From Fomes fomentarius (lineage: Eukaryota > Basidiomycota > Agaricomycetes > Polyporales > Polyporaceae): a stretch of 64,000 bases of DNA. Location of the stretch: NCBI GenBank assembly GCA_022606135.1, contig JABYQN010000003.1, forward strand, positions 1-64,000, given 5' to 3'. The notes under the pieces are model-generated. The model did no database searches, was not told the DNA's origin, and saw nothing but the letters and a program-made list of their open reading frames with translations. This document shows positions 11,349 to 23,852 of the stretch, piece after piece. Position 1 is the first letter of the stretch. The number at the start of each line of letters is the position of its first letter. Both the position numbers and the translations under genes were made by a program.

Positions 11349-14300
11349 ATGCTCCTCATTCTTTACTGTCTCTCAACTGCTGCTCTCGCCGTCAGCGCGG
11401 TCTCGTCCGTCTCGGTCTTATATCCTCTCGACGACCAGCTACCGCCTATAGCACGCATCAACGCTCCTTACTCATGGTCCTTCCTCCCCAACACCTTCCT
11501 CTCTGACGGCCCACTCAGTTATACCGCTTCGGTCTTGCCTGACTGGCTCTCCTTCGACCCTGCCACCCGAACATTCTCTGGCACTCCCTCAGCGAACGAC
11601 GGAGGTACGCCAAAGATCACTGTCACCGCGAGTACAAACAATTCCTCGGACTCGGACTCTGCTTCGTCTCCTCTCACCCTCTGCGTGACACCCTATCCCG
11701 CCCCGGAGTTGCACATTCCTATCGAGCAGCAGTTCGACGCCAAGAACCCGTCACTCTCCTCCGTCTTTGTCATACGCAACTCTTCCTCCTTGCATGGCTC
11801 CCGTCCTGCCCTCCGCGTCCCGCCCAAGTGGTCTTTCAGCATTGGGTTCGACTACAGAACATTCTCAGCCAAGAACAGCCTATACTATGCAGCCCGACAG
11901 GTTGACGGCTCCCCTCTCCCGGACTGGATCGACTTTAACGAGCGAGCTATCACTTTCAACGGCGTCACTCCTCCGCCCCAGAACCTCACTGGACCTCATG
12001 TCGTCTCTCTCGTCCTGCATGCGTCCGATCAGAAGGGCTACAGCGCGGCTACAGTGGAGTTTGACCTTGTCGTGGCCGCCCATGATTTCTCTCTGGTGAC
12101 GGACTCTCTCCCGACGATCAACGTGACCGCTGGGCAAGAATTCCAGTTCACGCTCAATTCCGCCGTTGACTTTTCAGGCGTCCTCATCGACGGCGAATCT
12201 GTTGCGCCCTCGAACATCACCTCACTCGACATCGATACGTCTGCCTTGGAAGGCTGGCTCAGATATGACGCGGGGAGCAAGACACTTAGCGGAGAGCCTC
12301 CTTCTGACTTCACAAGAGGTGTCCTTCCTGTGATCTTGACATCCTCGGTCAACCAGACGCTGCATACGGACGTCGCTCTTGCTGCTGTGCCTTCGTTCTT
12401 TTCGACTGACAACTTGGCTGCCATTATGGCATCTCCTGGCGATACTCTGACGTTCGACCTCGACCAGTACTTCTCGAACAATAGTGGACTAGGCAAGGGC
12501 TCGGACGTTGAACTGACGGCAGTCTTTGACCCTCTCGAGAGCGGCGACTATCTCTCTTTCGACTCTGGCTCGTCGACGCTCACTGGCACTATCCCTCGAA
12601 TCTCTCGTACCAGCACATCGCGGTTACGTTCACAGCCTACTCCCACGTCACACACTCGACATCACATGCTACTCTCCCCATCTCGCTCTCGTCTTCCGAC
12701 TACAAGAATCAGCACAACAAGTCCGGGGGCCACGGTCTCTCGCCCGCCGCACGCCGCAAGCTCATGCTCGGCCTGAAGATCGCATTCGGGATCATATGCG
12801 GCTTTGTTGGTATCGCGATCATCTTCGCCGTCCTCCGCCGGTGCACGCGCGTCCCCGATACAGCCATCATGGGAGAGGAAGGCGGACGGGCGTGGACAGC
12901 GGATGAGAAGAGGTGGTACGGGATCGGTATCGAAGTGAACGGAGAGAAATACAGCCCTTCTCCGCCGAGTCGCGGGTACGGCTGGAGCGAAGGTATAGTC
13001 ACTCGTTCGTCCAGCAACCAACAGGGAGATGGTATCGGCGCAACGGTCTCCCGCGTCCTCACCCGCACGCTGTCGAACATCTCCCGTAACCGGTCCCCAC
13101 TCAGCCCGGTTGGGCACCCGCAAAGCCCCACGATGATCAAGAAGGTCGAGTTCGTAGGCAAAGTCCGCGCTACGGCTCGGCTCGTCAGCGACAAGTACCG
13201 GCGCGTCGTCAGCGGACCGAAACGGCCCACGATCTCGAAGCCGACGCTCATCCTCACCAGCGAGCGTGGGCATGATGGACCGTCTCGGACGGATATCGAT
13301 GGATTGCCGCTTACGAACCCGGCGGGCCTACTTTCGGTGCGCGACCTCAGGATGGGCGTGCTGGACGATAGCGCGATGGGTCAGTACGCGCCGAGCGGAC
13401 TGACCGGTACAAGCATGACGAACTCGCCCTCTTCCTCGACCGACGCGCGCTCCATCCCGCGGCGGCGCGCGGACTTTGCACCCCCGAAAGTCATCACCAC
13501 CCCTCCCGAGGCGCACCTAGAGGGCACGGTATGCCGGTCGCTCGACTCACTCGCGGACTCACTGGCGACGGACTCGTCGACGCGCACGCACGAGGCGGAG
13601 GCGGTCGTCCAGCGCGCAACGCGGGCGGCCAGTGTGCTCTCGTTCCCGGCCGTGCACCATTCGGAATCGCCGATGGTGCTGGAGACGGCGCGTCCTCGGC
13701 TGGTGCCGTTCACGAGTGCGGCGCGGGTGCCGGTGCCGAAGATGCCCTCGTCGTTCTTCTCGCCCGATAGCGCTGCAGGTCCTTCTGGAGCAGCGAAGGG
13801 CGGGGGGCAGGGAGCGGGACAGAGTGAGGGGCAGGTGCAGGGGCAAGGAGCGACGACGAAGCGGGTGGTGAGCCAGATGGCGAAGGTGTTCCGGGGGAGT
13901 CAGTACAGGGAGAGCGAGGTGCCGGTGCAGGCGCTGGCGCAAGTCGAGGGAGAGAGCGCGGACGAGCTGACGGCGGGGATCGAGTATGTGAGGGCGCTTG
14001 GGGACGATGGACGGAGCTCGTTGAGTGTCCCGCGAGGTGCGTTCTTTCTGTGCGGTCAGGGATGAGGATACGGACTGATCATGTCACATGGTTGCTGCAG
14101 CCGTGCGTTCGCCCTCTGCGTCGGCGAAATCGTTCTCGTCGCTCGAGTCGTCGCACCACGGACACGGACGCGGTGGGCGTGCGCCCGTCGTCCCAGCACC
14201 GCGGATGCTCGCGCGGACGGGTGAGCGGTTCAAGTTCCGCGTACCAGTCTCCGCGCCTGCGCCACCCTCTCCCACCCTGAACACGTCCACGAACCCGAAA

Positions 14301-14564
14301 CGCGCATCATTATCTCGTCCGAAAGACCTGGAGGTGCGGCTGCTGTCGGGACGGCCGCTGCCCAAGTTCTTCCGGGTGAACCTGGATGGGGTGCCGAGCG
14401 GACTCGGGGCGCGTGCGGGGGACGTGGGTCGGCGGGTGGTGGAGCTGTGGGGGGTGCCTGTGCGTGCGGATTGCGGAGAGTATGAGATTGGGGTGTATGC
14501 GAAGGAGGGCGGGGAGCGGGTGGGACGGGTGCTGGTCGAGGTTGTTGAGCGCAAGTCGGGCTGA
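11349..14564 (+). CDS. Axl2-like cadherin-fold surface protein, with one frameshift
   Basis: Probable plasma-membrane polarity/bud-site protein of the Axl2 type. A signal peptide starts at 11349 (MLLILYCLSTAALAVSAV). Repeated cadherin/dystroglycan-like domains follow (YTASVLPDWLSFDPATRTFSG is one strand pattern). A membrane helix at about 12770-12845 (KIAFGIICGFVGIAIIFAVL) leads into a long basic and Ser-rich cytosolic tail. The last exon, 14101-14564, follows a 64-bp intron (14037-14100) and ends with a conserved-looking VELWGVPVRADCGEYEIG block. At about 12593-12596 the frame changes: TGTIP in one frame is continued by SNLSYQHIAVTFTAYSHVTH in the next, as if one base were missing from a run of C. 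No intron explains this. It is either a real null mutation or a sequencing error; everything else looks functional. Confidence 0.85.
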
Positions 14565-15185
14565 GGCTGAGATATACTATACGGCCTGGTTGCCGGTGCC
14601 AGCAGACTATGTATAGCACCTTGTACTTTTGTAGTAGTATCATATAATTGTAATCTATTATCTCTCAGCATCAGCATCGATTGAGTTTGGAAGCTTGGGC
14701 CGCATGCTCTCTTGAATCCGGATATGGACCAGCGCAGACGTCACTCGACGTTAGTTATTATAGCAGTATGGTACTAGTGTCCTACCGGGTTTTGCGCGGC
14801 TTGGTGGCGTTCCGTTCGGATGCACGCTGTCTTCGCGCAGGCACCTCGTGCGATTCCAGCTGGATTATGATATTTGGACTGGACAGACGGCCTCGATGCA
14901 TATGCAGGTGCAGTCAACACGCAGCCGCGTCTCCTGCTGGATGCGAGCTCGGGATTCGGGAAGGGACGATCTGGGGGAAGCGATGGGCACTGCCGAGGAG
15001 ATCGGGACAAGTCGGTATCTGATAAGATATCACGCGCGGCGCGCGACATGACGGCTCCCTGCACAGACTCATCCTACTTAGACTCTTCTCCCACATCATG
15101 TCCCCACCTTCTCTCTCTCTCTCTTCGTCCTTCTAATCCCCTCCTCTCCTTCCGCTCCCCGCCCCCCGCCCCCGTCGTCCTCCAG
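14565..15185. other. Intergenic, terminator and promoter of neighbours
   Basis: No gene. The left part carries AT-rich sequence after the Axl2-like stop. The right part is the CT-rich promoter of the siderophore transporter (CTCTCTCTCTCTTCG run near 15110). Confidence 0.5.
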
Positions 15186-18100
15186 ATGTCCCGCCGCGGC
15201 TACAGCCGTCTCCCGCAGTCGCCCACAGGTCCGTCGTCCCCTCCGCCTCCCTCTTACTCTCCCGTTCGCGTCCCCACTCACGCCCACACGCGTTCCCGCC
15301 CGAACCACTAGATGGCCACGAACGGTCCAGCTCCCCGCTCTCGTCTTTAGATCCCCGACGGTCCATCCTCAGCACGCTCACTACCTCCACCCTCGACCAG
15401 GAGACGATAGAAGAGATCGAGGCAGAGGAGGACGCCCACGCCGGTGTTGCTGCCGTAGAGGCTGCGGAGCAGGTCTGGGACGAACGCTCCAAATGGTTTC
15501 TCTTCATTGGGTGAGTCTGGTCCCCGATTGGTTCGAACCTTGTCTCTTCTCGTCCTCCGCGCGTGCGATGGCTACCCGTAATTCGACGGCAACGGAAGCC
15601 GATCCCCTCGCACTGTGTCTGCTTTGGAATCCGTGCAACAGACGTGCGCACTGAGGTGGTCTCTTATATTCAGTATAACGGATGCCTCTCCTCTTACTCT
15701 ATCCGCCCCGACCCTTGCATGGCTCTGTCTCTGTCAACTTCCTGCGTCCTCAACCGCTCAACCCTCACCGGGCCACCCTACGTTATAAAATCTCATCTTC
15801 GTCAACGCTGCCCTTCTGTAGACATGCGGGGAGCCTGTGCGACGAGCATACTCGGCATGTAACACCCACCGCCTCCTTGTAGGCTCATAGGGACTGTGAT
15901 CGACTAATTGGACTTGGCCCCACTGCTCAGTTGGCCTTGTAGACATGTATGCTTCATCATAAACTAACTCAAGGCTGCATACAGGATCGGACTCGCTTCA
16001 TATGTCTATTCTCTAGATAACCAGACAACCTCCAACTATCTCGCCTTTGCCACTTCTTACTTTGGCGAACATAGTCTCATCTCATCCATACAAGTCGCCC
16101 AATCTATTCTTAGTACGTCTACGCCTTATAGTTCTCCAAGTATCCATGACTACATACATCTGACCTTATCCAAGTTGCATGCGGAAAGCCTATAATCGCC
16201 AAGGTCGCAGACGTTACATCTCGTGCAAACGCATATCTAGTCGTTCGTCAGTAGCTTTCCTTTCCTTCTCTTCCACTCCCCTCACCATCACCCGTTGGCA
16301 GTTGTTTTCTATGTTTTCGGATACATCGTCATCGCAACCGCACATAATATCGCTGCTGTCGGAGTCGGAATCATTCTGTATGCCATGTACGTCCTCACCC
16401 CTCCTCTTCTCGCGATCTGTGGCTGACAACGATCTCAGCGGATACACGTGTGTCTTGCTATTGCCGTCGTCCGTCCGGACGAGTGCTGAGCCTTCTATCG
16501 CAGAGGACTGCAACTGCTAACGTCTGTAATCATCGCTGATATAACTTCCCTCAAATGGCGTGGCCTTGTCACGGGCTTGACGTCCGCGCCCTTCATCCTC
16601 AACGCTGTCATCGGGTCAAAACTTGCAAACGCCGTGCTTGAGAACCTTGGCTGGCGTTGGGGCTGTGCGTGCTTTTGACGGTCTTCATCTCATTCTGCGA
16701 TCAATCATCCCTTCTGCTGCAGACGGCATGTTCGCCGTTCTGATCCCTGCAGCCCTCATGCCTCTCATCTTGACTCTCTTCTGGGGAGAGCGACAGGCGA
16801 AGAAGCTTGGACTCGTGCACGTCCCACATCCGAGTCAAGACCTCGTTTCGCCCGTCAAGGAGCGGTATCTCCAGCGCGCTTGGTTGTTCGCTGAGCAGCT
16901 CGACCTCATTGGACTGATCCTACTCGCGGCCGCCGTCGCGCTCATCCTCCTCCCAATGACGCTCGCCCAACGCGAGGGTAACAGCTGGAGCAGTCGTACG
17001 TCTCTACATAACATTCCCAACCGCCTCCGTGCGCTGACTCGTCCTTGCGTAGCGTCTATGATCGTCATGGTCGTCCTAGGCTGGACTCTCCTTCCCGTCT
17101 TTGCAATCTGGGACGTCAAGTTTGCGAAACGGCCCGTCATCGCCCGTCGCTTCCTCTCAAACCGGACCGTGCTCTGTGCAGCGTGGATCGGATTCTTCGA
17201 CTTCGTACGTGTTCCTGTCGATCTCCTTCTACCCCGTCGCCTCGCTCGGCTAGTTGACGATGACATACTGACGCCTGCCCGCGACACAGCTTTCGTTCTT
17301 CCTTACGTTCACGTACCTGTCTTCGTTTGTGCTCGTGACCAAGCCATGGTCGATGACGAACGTCTTCTACTTTGGCCAAGCGCAGACGGTGGGGCTGACA
17401 GTCTTCGGGATCACCGCGGGCGTCATCATGCGCTTCACGCGCCGGTACAAGGTCCTCCATATGTCCCCCGTGCGTCTCCGCGATTTCACAACTAACGCCT
17501 CTTCCTTTGCAGCCGCTCCTCGTCACGGGCCTCACGATCCGCCTCTTCGGCGTCGCGCTTATGATCCACTCCCGGAGCACAGACGCCTCGTCCGCAGAGC
17601 TCGTCTGGACACAGATCCTGCAAGGCATGGGCGGCGGCTTCGCAGCGATCTGCTCCGGGGTCGGCGCCCAGGCGGCGGTGCCGCACGCGGACCTCGCCAT
17701 GGTCATCGCGCTCGTCCTGCTATGGACGGAGATCGGCGGGGGCGTTGGCGGGAGCGTCGCCGGCGCGATCTGGTCGGGGATGATGCCGAGCAAGCTCAAG
17801 GACTATTTGCCAACGCTCAGCCAGGATGAGCGCGATGAGCTGTTTGGCAACATCACGGCTGTGCGGGCGAGGCCGATGGACGACCCGGTCAGGCAGGGTG
17901 TCATCAACGGTGCGTCCCCCTTGCTTGTCTTCACTCCCCCTCCCCTCCCCTTTGAAGACTGATAGATGTGCGTCTGCGACTACAGCGTACAGCGACACGA
18001 TGAAGCGCATGCTGATCATCGCGACGGTGCTGAGCGTCATCCCGCTCGTGCTTTCGCTCCTGATGCCGAACTGGTACCTGGGCGACCAGCAGAACGCCGT

Positions 18101-18221
18101 CGAGGACGTGGGCGGGGTCGCACGGAAGAACCACAGTCGGCACACGTCGCTGTCGCGCTCGAGGGTGCGGACGTCGATTACGGACGAGGAGCGGGAGCCG
18201 TTGACGAACGGCGCGGTATGA
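15186..18221 (+). CDS. Siderophore-iron transporter (MFS, Sit1/Arn type)
   Basis: Twelve exons with matching phases: 15186-15228, 15312-15510, 15985-16112, 16175-16246, 16302-16386, 16439-16447, 16504-16664, 16723-16995, 17053-17204, 17290-17469, 17513-17909, 17986-18221. The joined product is 644 aa. A hydrophilic acidic N-terminus (about 70 residues) leads into a 14-helix-type major facilitator. Family signatures are GLASYVYSLDNQTTSNY in helix 1, SILIACGKPIIAKVADVTSR, TSLKWRGLVTGLTSAPF and WGERQAKKLGL before the central loop. These proteins import Fe(III)-siderophore complexes, driven by the proton gradient. The C-terminal helix is VLSVIPLVLSLLMPNWYLG. Exon 6 is only 9 bp. I see no lesion. 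Iron-regulatory GATA sites were not searched systematically. Confidence 0.93.
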
Positions 18222-19015
18222 AGCGACAAGTCTGGAATAACATAGGCTCTGTGGCCGGGCTGGTGGACGTGTAATGCTTTGTACGTGCGTTGGGATGGTG
18301 TACATGCTGTACCTAGGCGGGCATGGATGGTAGGAGAGTGTCAGCATGCATGATTCTTCCTATGCAACGTTGTACCAACCAACCGTCGTGACTCATAATC
18401 GATGACGTCAGAATCACACTTACAGAGTAGTACGCGCGCATTAACGAGCCTTTGCTGCGTACTACTCCCATCCTCACACCTGTTTGGGAGACAAGTAACA
18501 TTCATCCACGGGTACCTGACCAGCAGAATGAGAATGCAGGGAGCAAGTCTCAGCTTTATCTGGTACACTCCATCTCATCTCGGCAAGCACACAGAACGCG
18601 TCTGCCGCCGCACTCACAGTGCTTGCTTGCCCGTCCGCTGACCAACTCGCCGCTCTCTCCCAGCCAGAACTTCTCGCCCAGGACACTCGACGTTCTCACA
18701 GCGGCGTTCCCCTCCTTTCTCACTGACTCAGCCGTGAGCGTGTGTCATCCTCACTCAATTCAATGCACGACATTCCCCTCGGCCTGATTAATATTACCGT
18801 CTGCCCCACGCCTGCCACACATTCGCATTCGTGCTATTGCATATCAGTGTCACATATCACATATCAGCTACTGCACGCGTAGCCCTGCCGCCGCGTCCTT
18901 AAATACCCCTCCGCGTCGCCACGGTTCGTCCCCAGCGCACTCCTCCTCTATCTCTTCTGCACTCTTCACAACCGTTGAACTTCATCCTTCCCCAGCTTTT
19001 CATAGCCACACAATC
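18222..19015 (+). promoter_or_regulatory. Intergenic and promoter of GST1
   Basis: No gene. A TTAAATAC box at about 18899 lies some 115 bp before the GST1 start. The rest is the 3' flank of the transporter. Confidence 0.5.
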
Positions 19016-20077
19016 ATGTCGCACGGCAAGCAGTTCACCCTCTACACTCATATCGGCGGCCCGAACGGCTGGTACGTCTCTTGTCGGGCCCGACCCGTCC
19101 CACCATCCCGTTCCATCACATCCACTTCTCGCTCACTGGCCAGCACTAACACACCGCATTCACGCGTGCGCGCACCAGGAAAGTCGGCTTCCTGCTCGAA
19201 GAGCTCGGGCTCACATACGAGTCCATCTACCTCGACTTCGCCAAGGGCGAGCAGAAGGCGCCCGCCCACACCCAGCACAACCCCAACGGCCGCATCCCGA
19301 CCCTGATCGACCACCAGAACGGCGACTTTGTGATCTGGGAGTCCAACGCCATCCTCCTCTACCTCACCGACAAGTACGACGCCCACAAGCGGCTCACGGT
19401 CACGGACGACAAGGACAAGTACGCCCTCATCCAGTGGTTGTTCTTCCAGGCTTCCGGCCAGGGGTGCGTCCAGCTTAGCTGAGCTTCTTTTTCTTTTTCT
19501 TTCCCTGCCCTTGCACATGTCCGCTACTTCTCTCCTTCTCTCCCTCTCTCGCTCCCTCGCTTCCTCGCTCTCCCTTATCGCTTCTCCCGCTCACCACGCC
19601 CCCCTGAGTTCGCCTACGTCCCGCTCACACCATCCTATCCACAGCCCATACTTCGGCCAAGCCGTCTGGTTCATGAAATACCACGCCGAGAAGCTCCCCA
19701 GCGCGATCGAGCGATACCAGAAGGAGACCCTGCGCGTCATCGGCGTCCTCGACGGCGTCCTCGCCAAGGCCCCCGGCGGGTACCTCGTCGGCGGCAAGCC
19801 CACCATCGCCGACCTGTCCTTCGTCACCTGGAACAGGGCCGCGACGCTCGGAACGGTCAAGGACATCGCGGACATCGAGAAGGAGTACCCCGCGTTCTGG
19901 GCGTGAGTGTTTCCTCCATTTCCATTTCCATTTCCATTTCCCATCCGATCCGGCTCAGAGACGCACTCGTGCTCGTGTGGGCTGATGATGGATTGCGACC
20001 GCAGGTGGCACCATAAGCTCGAGGCGCGCGAGTCGGTTCAGAAGCTCCTCGCAGTCCAGGCCAGCCTCTTGAAGTAG
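19016..20077 (+). CDS. Glutathione S-transferase, Ure2p-like (GST1)
   Basis: Four exons: 19016-19071, 19179-19463, 19645-19902, 20005-20077; 223 aa. The N-terminal thioredoxin-like domain has GPNGWKVGFLLEELGLTYE, where the Asn is the activating residue in Ure2p-type enzymes. It is followed by NPNGRIPTLIDHQNGDF with the cis-Pro, and WESNAILLYL, the Glu-Ser pair that binds glutathione. The C-terminal helical domain has GGKPTIADLSFVTWN, with the N-capping Asp. The probable reaction is glutathione conjugation or reduction in detoxification. It is the most diverged of the intact copies here, and its intron positions match the others. Its last part and 3' flank are duplicated at 42564-42860. Confidence 0.93.
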
Positions 20078-20603
20078 TAGATGGCATTGAAAGTATCGGC
20101 GCAGGCGGGCTGATAGAGAGAGATTCCTAAGAAGGAGGAAGAGGGGGTTCGTGAGACCCAAGCGCTCGGTAGGGGTTAGTTTAAGTGTACCAGTATGTAA
20201 CCGCTCGGTGTTGAGTAAGTTCCCCGTACGTCAGATCTCTATATCCCAGTGAACCGGTCTATGATTTTGATTTGAAGCGATCGATGTTTGCTGTGCTCGT
20301 CTCTAAAGTGATCTCGGATCCAGATCCCAAAGATGTAGTTAGTACCTTACACGAGTCGAGGCTGCTCCCAGACTGTCATAGGGATGACATCCACACCGAT
20401 ATAAGCTCATCACGTCGAACGATCGCGCAACTCAAACGCTGATTCACTCAATATCTTGATAGTATTAGCCTCAGAACTCACATTGATTCCCGGCAGCATC
20501 GCCCTGTAGTATCACATGAATATCGGAGAAACCGTCATCGTCGAGATAAAACGTATGTGATGTACCACTTGATTCCCCAATACCGCCGTGCGGTGTCTTC
20601 CTC
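20078..20603. other. Convergent intergenic between GST1 and GST2
   Basis: No gene. The sequence recurs, diverged, at about 42770-43246 and, inverted relative to the plus strand, at about 28060-28200. It is therefore the common 3' flank of the duplicated GST genes. Confidence 0.7.
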
Positions 20604-21521
20604 TCACTGGCTCGAGAGCTTGTTCGAGAGCTCAAGGAGCCTCTTGACCGTAGGGAGCTCGACGAGCTTCTGGTGCCACCTACATGCAAGAAACAGTCGC
20701 CCTGATCAGCACTTCGCACCAACGGAACGACAACGGCCTCGCAAACGATATCGAAGAGCACGCACGCATGGAAAGCCGGGTACTCCTTCTCGACGTCGAC
20801 CGGTCCGATACCCTCTCCGACATTGAGGATCAACGAGAGCGCACCGCGGTTCCACGGGACGAAGGACAGGTCCGCGACGGTAAGCTTCCCGCCGACGAGG
20901 TACCCGGAGGGAGACTTGGCGAGCACGCCATCGAGGACGGAGAGGACGCGCACAGTCTCCTTCTGGTACCGCTCGACGGCGCTGGGCACCTTCTCCGGGT
21001 GCAGACGTAGGAACCAGACAGCCTGGCCGAAGTACGGGCTGACGATATGCTACCTATCAGAGACGATTTCCGACCGGATGGCAGGGAGGAGCCTGAGGGC
21101 GGGAGACGTACCCTTGGCCCGACGCCTGGAAGAAGAGCCATTGGATGAGCGAGTACCGCTCCTTCTCATCCGCGACCGTGAGCCTCTTCTCCTTGTCGTA
21201 CCTGTCTACGAGGTATAGCAAGATCGCGCCCGACTCCCAGATCACGAAGTCGCCGTTGTGGTGGTCGATGAGCGCAGGGATGCGTCCGTTCGGGTTGTAC
21301 TTTGTGTACTCGGGCGCCTTGTGCTCGCCCTTCTCGAAGACGAGGTAGATGGGTTCGTACGAGAGGCCGAGCTCTTCGAGCGCGAACGCGACTTTCCTGT
21401 GCGAGGATGCGGGCCGTCAGAGATCACACGGCGGGTAGACAAGTAGGAAGAAGCATAGTACGCACCAGCCGTTGGGCCCGCGGACATGGGTGTACAACGT
21501 GAATTGCTTGCCGTGCGACAT
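20604..21521 (-). CDS. Glutathione S-transferase, Ure2p-like (GST2)
   Basis: Convergent with GST1. It has the same four-exon structure, starting at 21521 (MSHGKQFTLYTHVRGPNGW) and ending SNKLSSQ at 20604. Key residues are intact: PNGW, NPNGRIPALIDHHNGDF, WESGAILLYL and KLTVADLSFVPWN. The C-terminal domain has an extra loop relative to GST1 (LNVGEGIGPVDVEKEYPAF). A close paralogue with the same exon structure lies at 43247-44163, and another on the plus strand at 26978-27923. Confidence 0.92.
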
Positions 21522-22204
21522 TGTCTTTGAGTTCCTGTAGAGTGTTTGAATTGCTGTCTTCTAGGCCACACAGCCCAGCCTTTTATACTCCTGTCCCCTA
21601 AGTACCCATGTCAAATTGATGAGGATCCATGATCGGTAATCAAAGTCGCGGATAGCATGAGACTCTAGTATGACACTCGAAGCCTGATCGATAGCAGGTG
21701 TTAAATGTAATACGCAATGACAAACTTCTATGACTTGCTCATCGAAAGGGGAGTTTTGGATGAACGACGAGCTCTCGACATACGATAGAGCACGCTGAGA
21801 CGGTACGCGATGCCAACAACCGTACAGCGCTTTGGTTACCAGTGAGAAGCGCTGAGTCAGGGCACCCACCTTCAATCCCGGTTAGTCTCTAGGCTCGCGG
21901 ACGATCGCTGATGTGCTGACTGAGCAGAATTGGAAATGGCCAATTTCTTCCCAGCTTAGCTCCCAGTGTCGAGGCGGACTCGGCTGTGAAACATCTATGG
22001 CGGGAGCACGAGCCGCATAGCCACACATACTGGGCTCTATATAATTAGAGACTAGTCAGTAAGTATGTGATCGTCGCGCTTGAGAATGATGATCGTGACG
22101 CAGACCTACCCGCATTGAGGCTGATACAGTAAAAGTGATAGGTAGCGGCCTCTCAGGCGGGATCGCTTGTTGAAGGAGGAGACATTTGTCATTCTATGCA
22201 ATAA
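21522..22204. other. GST2 upstream region
   Basis: No gene beyond the TATA box. The first part (to about 21870) recurs upstream of GST5 at 44180-44460. The remainder has no feature I can name. Confidence 0.5.
21581..21587 (-). promoter_or_regulatory. TATA box of GST2
   Basis: On the minus strand GGAGTATAAAAGG lies about 60 bp upstream of the ATG. The same GGAGTATAAAA motif stands at the matching place before GST4 and GST5, so it was kept through duplication. Confidence 0.65.
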
Positions 22205-22905
22205 TGCTTAAAACGTGCTTCCCGAAAGAGCAAGCAGCTGCTTGACCGTCGATTGCTCAATGAGCTGCTGGTGCCACCTAAAAACGGTGCCGAAGCCAAT
22301 CAACAGCGCAGTGCGTCCCATCCTCGTCTTACCATGTGCGCGACATCCTTGATTGCACGATACGACGTCAACACCCCTCAGGTGACGAACGACTCGGCGA
22401 GGGGCACGCGGGCCATCTTCGCTCGATCGCGTTCGGAAGAAGATGAACGCACCTGGGGTGAAGTAGTACGGGCTGTGCGCCAAAACGAAGACACAGTAAT
22501 AACGGTCTGAAATGAGATCAGGCGTCGAAGGAGAGAGAGAACGCACCCCACACTAGAAGCACTCAAGTGACATCTATTGGATGGGCAAGTACTTCAAGTT
22601 GTCGTCCGTGACCATTTCTTCTCCTTGTCGTAGACAAGCGCAGCGTTGTGACTCCCGTACGACAAAGTCGCCGTTGTGACGGTCGGTGAGTGCAGGGATG
22701 CGCCCGTTCGGGGTGTAACACTCAAGTTGCACACCGCCTTCCGAAGTCAAGGCAGTAGGTGAACTGAAACGCGAGACCGAGCTCCTTGAAAGCCAAACGC
22801 AACTTTCTAGAACGCACGTACAGTGATTCAGTGGGAGAAGGGAGCATGAGAAGTCGGGGCGACGCACCAACTTCCAGTGTTACATGGCACTGGCTCCCTG
22901 GACAG
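22205..22905 (-). pseudogene. Decayed GST copy, left arm of an inverted pair
   Basis: The minus strand still encodes pieces of a Ure2p-like GST: CYTPNGRIPALTDRHNGDF with VVRES, a start of exon 2 like LAFKELGLAF, and a last exon starting WHQQLIEQSTVKQLL. Frameshifts lie around GRIP, and the C-terminal region with the conserved LTIADLSF block is deleted. Together with the plus-strand copy at 23141-26270 it forms an inverted repeat with a spacer of about 240 bp. Both copies share the same early lesion before PNGRIP, so the decay began before they separated. Confidence 0.85.
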
Positions 22906-23637
22906 CGACTGGATTCTCAGGGCCGTAGCAAATCAACGTACCGTTGTCTTCTTCTACCATCATACTCTCCGACGAGCCTCAAGGATCCGACTCGGTGCTC
23001 CCGGGACGTCACATCGGGGGCTGAGTTCAGCCTCTGTTAGTATTACATGTACAGTAGCACGACAACGCTTTTGGGCACGCGGGTATATCAGGTTGTTGTA
23101 TTCCGCCACCTTCGCTTCACATCGAGGTCAAGTTCTCCACATGTCCCGCAACACGATCTCTCACGGCAAGAAGTCGCACACTTGACACCAACCGGTGGTA
23201 CGTCGTCTCGATTCCTCGTGTTCCCTTCTCCCACTGATTAACTACCCGTGCTTTCTCGAAAGTTGTGTTTGGCTTTGAGGAGCTTGGACTCGCGTTTGAG
23301 TCCACCTACTGCCTTGACCTCGGAACGGGGCGTGCAACTTGAGTGTTACATCCCGAACGGGCGCATCCCTGCACTCACCGACCGTCACAACGGCGACTTT
23401 GTTGTACGGGAGTCCCAACGCTACCCTTTTTTACAACAAGGAGAAGAAATGGCCACGGACGACAACTTGAAGTACTTGCCCATCCAACAGATGTCAATTG
23501 AGTCCTCTGTGGGGGTGCGTTCTCTCTCTCCTTCGACGCCTCTATCTCATTTCGAACCGTTCTTACTCTGTCCTTGTTTTGGCGTGCAGCCCGTACTACT
23601 TCGCTCAGGTGCATTCATCGTCTTCCGAGCGCGATCC

Positions 23638-23852
23638 TGTAACGGCACCATGACCGTGACCTTCCTGTCTTGGACTCACCTAGTTACGCTCTACGCTATG
23701 TCTCGTTTCTCTAGACGAACCAACGCCAGTACATGGCGTTGGCACCCGAGCCCTGTCCCACCTCGTCCTCCGTACCCCTGTACTACGTCTCAGACCCTCG
23801 AATCAAGTCTTCGTCCTCAGATCTCACCAGGCTCGGGCCACAGCCCGTTACA
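23638..23852 (+). repeat. 5' LTR of the non-autonomous element
   Basis: 215 bp, TGTAACGG to CCGTTACA, directly preceded by the GATCC target duplicate. Seven transitions separate it from the 3' LTR. Confidence 0.92.

Noticed and set aside
12662..13942. Long minus-strand frames opposite the Axl2-like gene (203, 182 and 127 codons)
   Set aside because: They are antisense shadows of GC-rich coding sequence; the plus-strand frame has clear domain and membrane features.
15520..15545. GGTTCGAACC, resembling a tRNA B box
   Set aside because: It lies in an intron of the siderophore transporter and no cloverleaf or A box surrounds it.
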